Below, in pieces: positions 63,968 to 64,000 of a stretch of DNA of 64,000 nucleotides. The DNA comes from Acidianus hospitalis (GTDB taxonomy: Archaea; Thermoproteota; Thermoprotei_A; Sulfolobales; Sulfolobaceae). Each line of letters begins with the position of its first letter. Position 1 is the first letter of the stretch. Both the position numbers and the translations under genes were made by a program. Location: the NCBI GenBank assembly GCA_046533895.1, contig JAWDOK010000001.1, positions 62,001 to 126,000 on the forward strand. The letters are read 5' to 3'. The notes beneath the pieces are model-generated. The model was not told the origin of the DNA, ran no database searches, and saw only the letters and a program-made list of their open reading frames with translations.

Positions 63968-64000
63968 ACTTCTGTTCGGGAATTTAATAGATGTCAATCA

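Overview
The window is 64 kb of AT-rich chromosome from a thermoacidophilic crenarchaeon of the order Sulfolobales. The order is inferred from several features. It carries malonyl-CoA/succinyl-CoA reductase and acryloyl-CoA reductase of the 3-hydroxypropionate/4-hydroxybutyrate (3HP/4HB) CO2-fixation cycle. It has a herA-mre11-rad50-nurA operon, archaeal-type PEP carboxylase and a sedolisin-type acid protease. It has archaeal RNA-processing proteins (Nob1, Nep1, Rpp21, DTD2), leaderless genes with a TATA box about 26 nt before the start codon, and GGTGA ribosome sites inside operons. The genus cannot be fixed from sequence reading alone; Acidianus-like taxa fit.

Layout. 1-8.7 kb: the end of a secreted S53 protease, unknown genes, mcr, ilvD, and small regulators (PadR, ArsR-like) with membrane or methyltransferase neighbours. 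8.7-15 kb: a membrane glycosyltransferase-like gene in an operon with a split NAD synthetase (NadE plus nitrilase), then an unknown gene overlapping a chlorite-dismutase-family gene, a Nudix hydrolase and a DedA-like protein. 15-25 kb: HIT protein, a large FAD/Fe-S oxidoreductase, an endonuclease-IV-like protein, HAD phosphatases, a METTL5-like methyltransferase that seems to start at ATT, CobT, NadA and a PLP enzyme. 26-33 kb: Nob1, NAD kinase, a transporter, ferredoxin-NADP reductase and an RNA-processing cluster (Trm5-like, DUF371, YhbY-like, RNase P component, Nep1). 33-48 kb: two CDF transporters, an MqnD-like protein, thioredoxin, an amino-acid-oxidase-like protein overlapping D-aminoacyl-tRNA deacylase, a phosphatase, CBS proteins, an SMC-like ATPase, a nucleoside hydrolase and Fur. 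48-54 kb: the DNA-end-resection operon. 54-62 kb: a ferritin-like protein with an internal duplication, a C/D box sRNA, NAD(P)HX repair, peroxiredoxin, PEP carboxylase, amidase and acryloyl-CoA reductase. 62.3-64 kb: a poor, decayed region with gene remnants, palindromes and a tRNA-Glu that carries a 17-nt intron in its D arm.

How it fits together. Carbon fixation (mcr, acryloyl-CoA reductase, PEP carboxylase) links to cobalamin supply (CobT; methylmalonyl-CoA mutase of the cycle needs B12). NAD(P) supply is heavily represented (nadA, nadE plus nitrilase, nadK, NAD(P)HX repair, FNR). RNA maturation and translation quality form a second theme. Several small regulators carry repeats or palindromes in their own promoters, which suggests autoregulation. 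No CRISPR array, intact insertion sequence or rRNA gene was seen. The least expected items are the tRNA intron, the ATT start, the ferritin-like duplication, the D-amino-acid gene pair, an MqnD homologue in a lineage known for caldariellaquinone, and the tRNA-abutting remnant.
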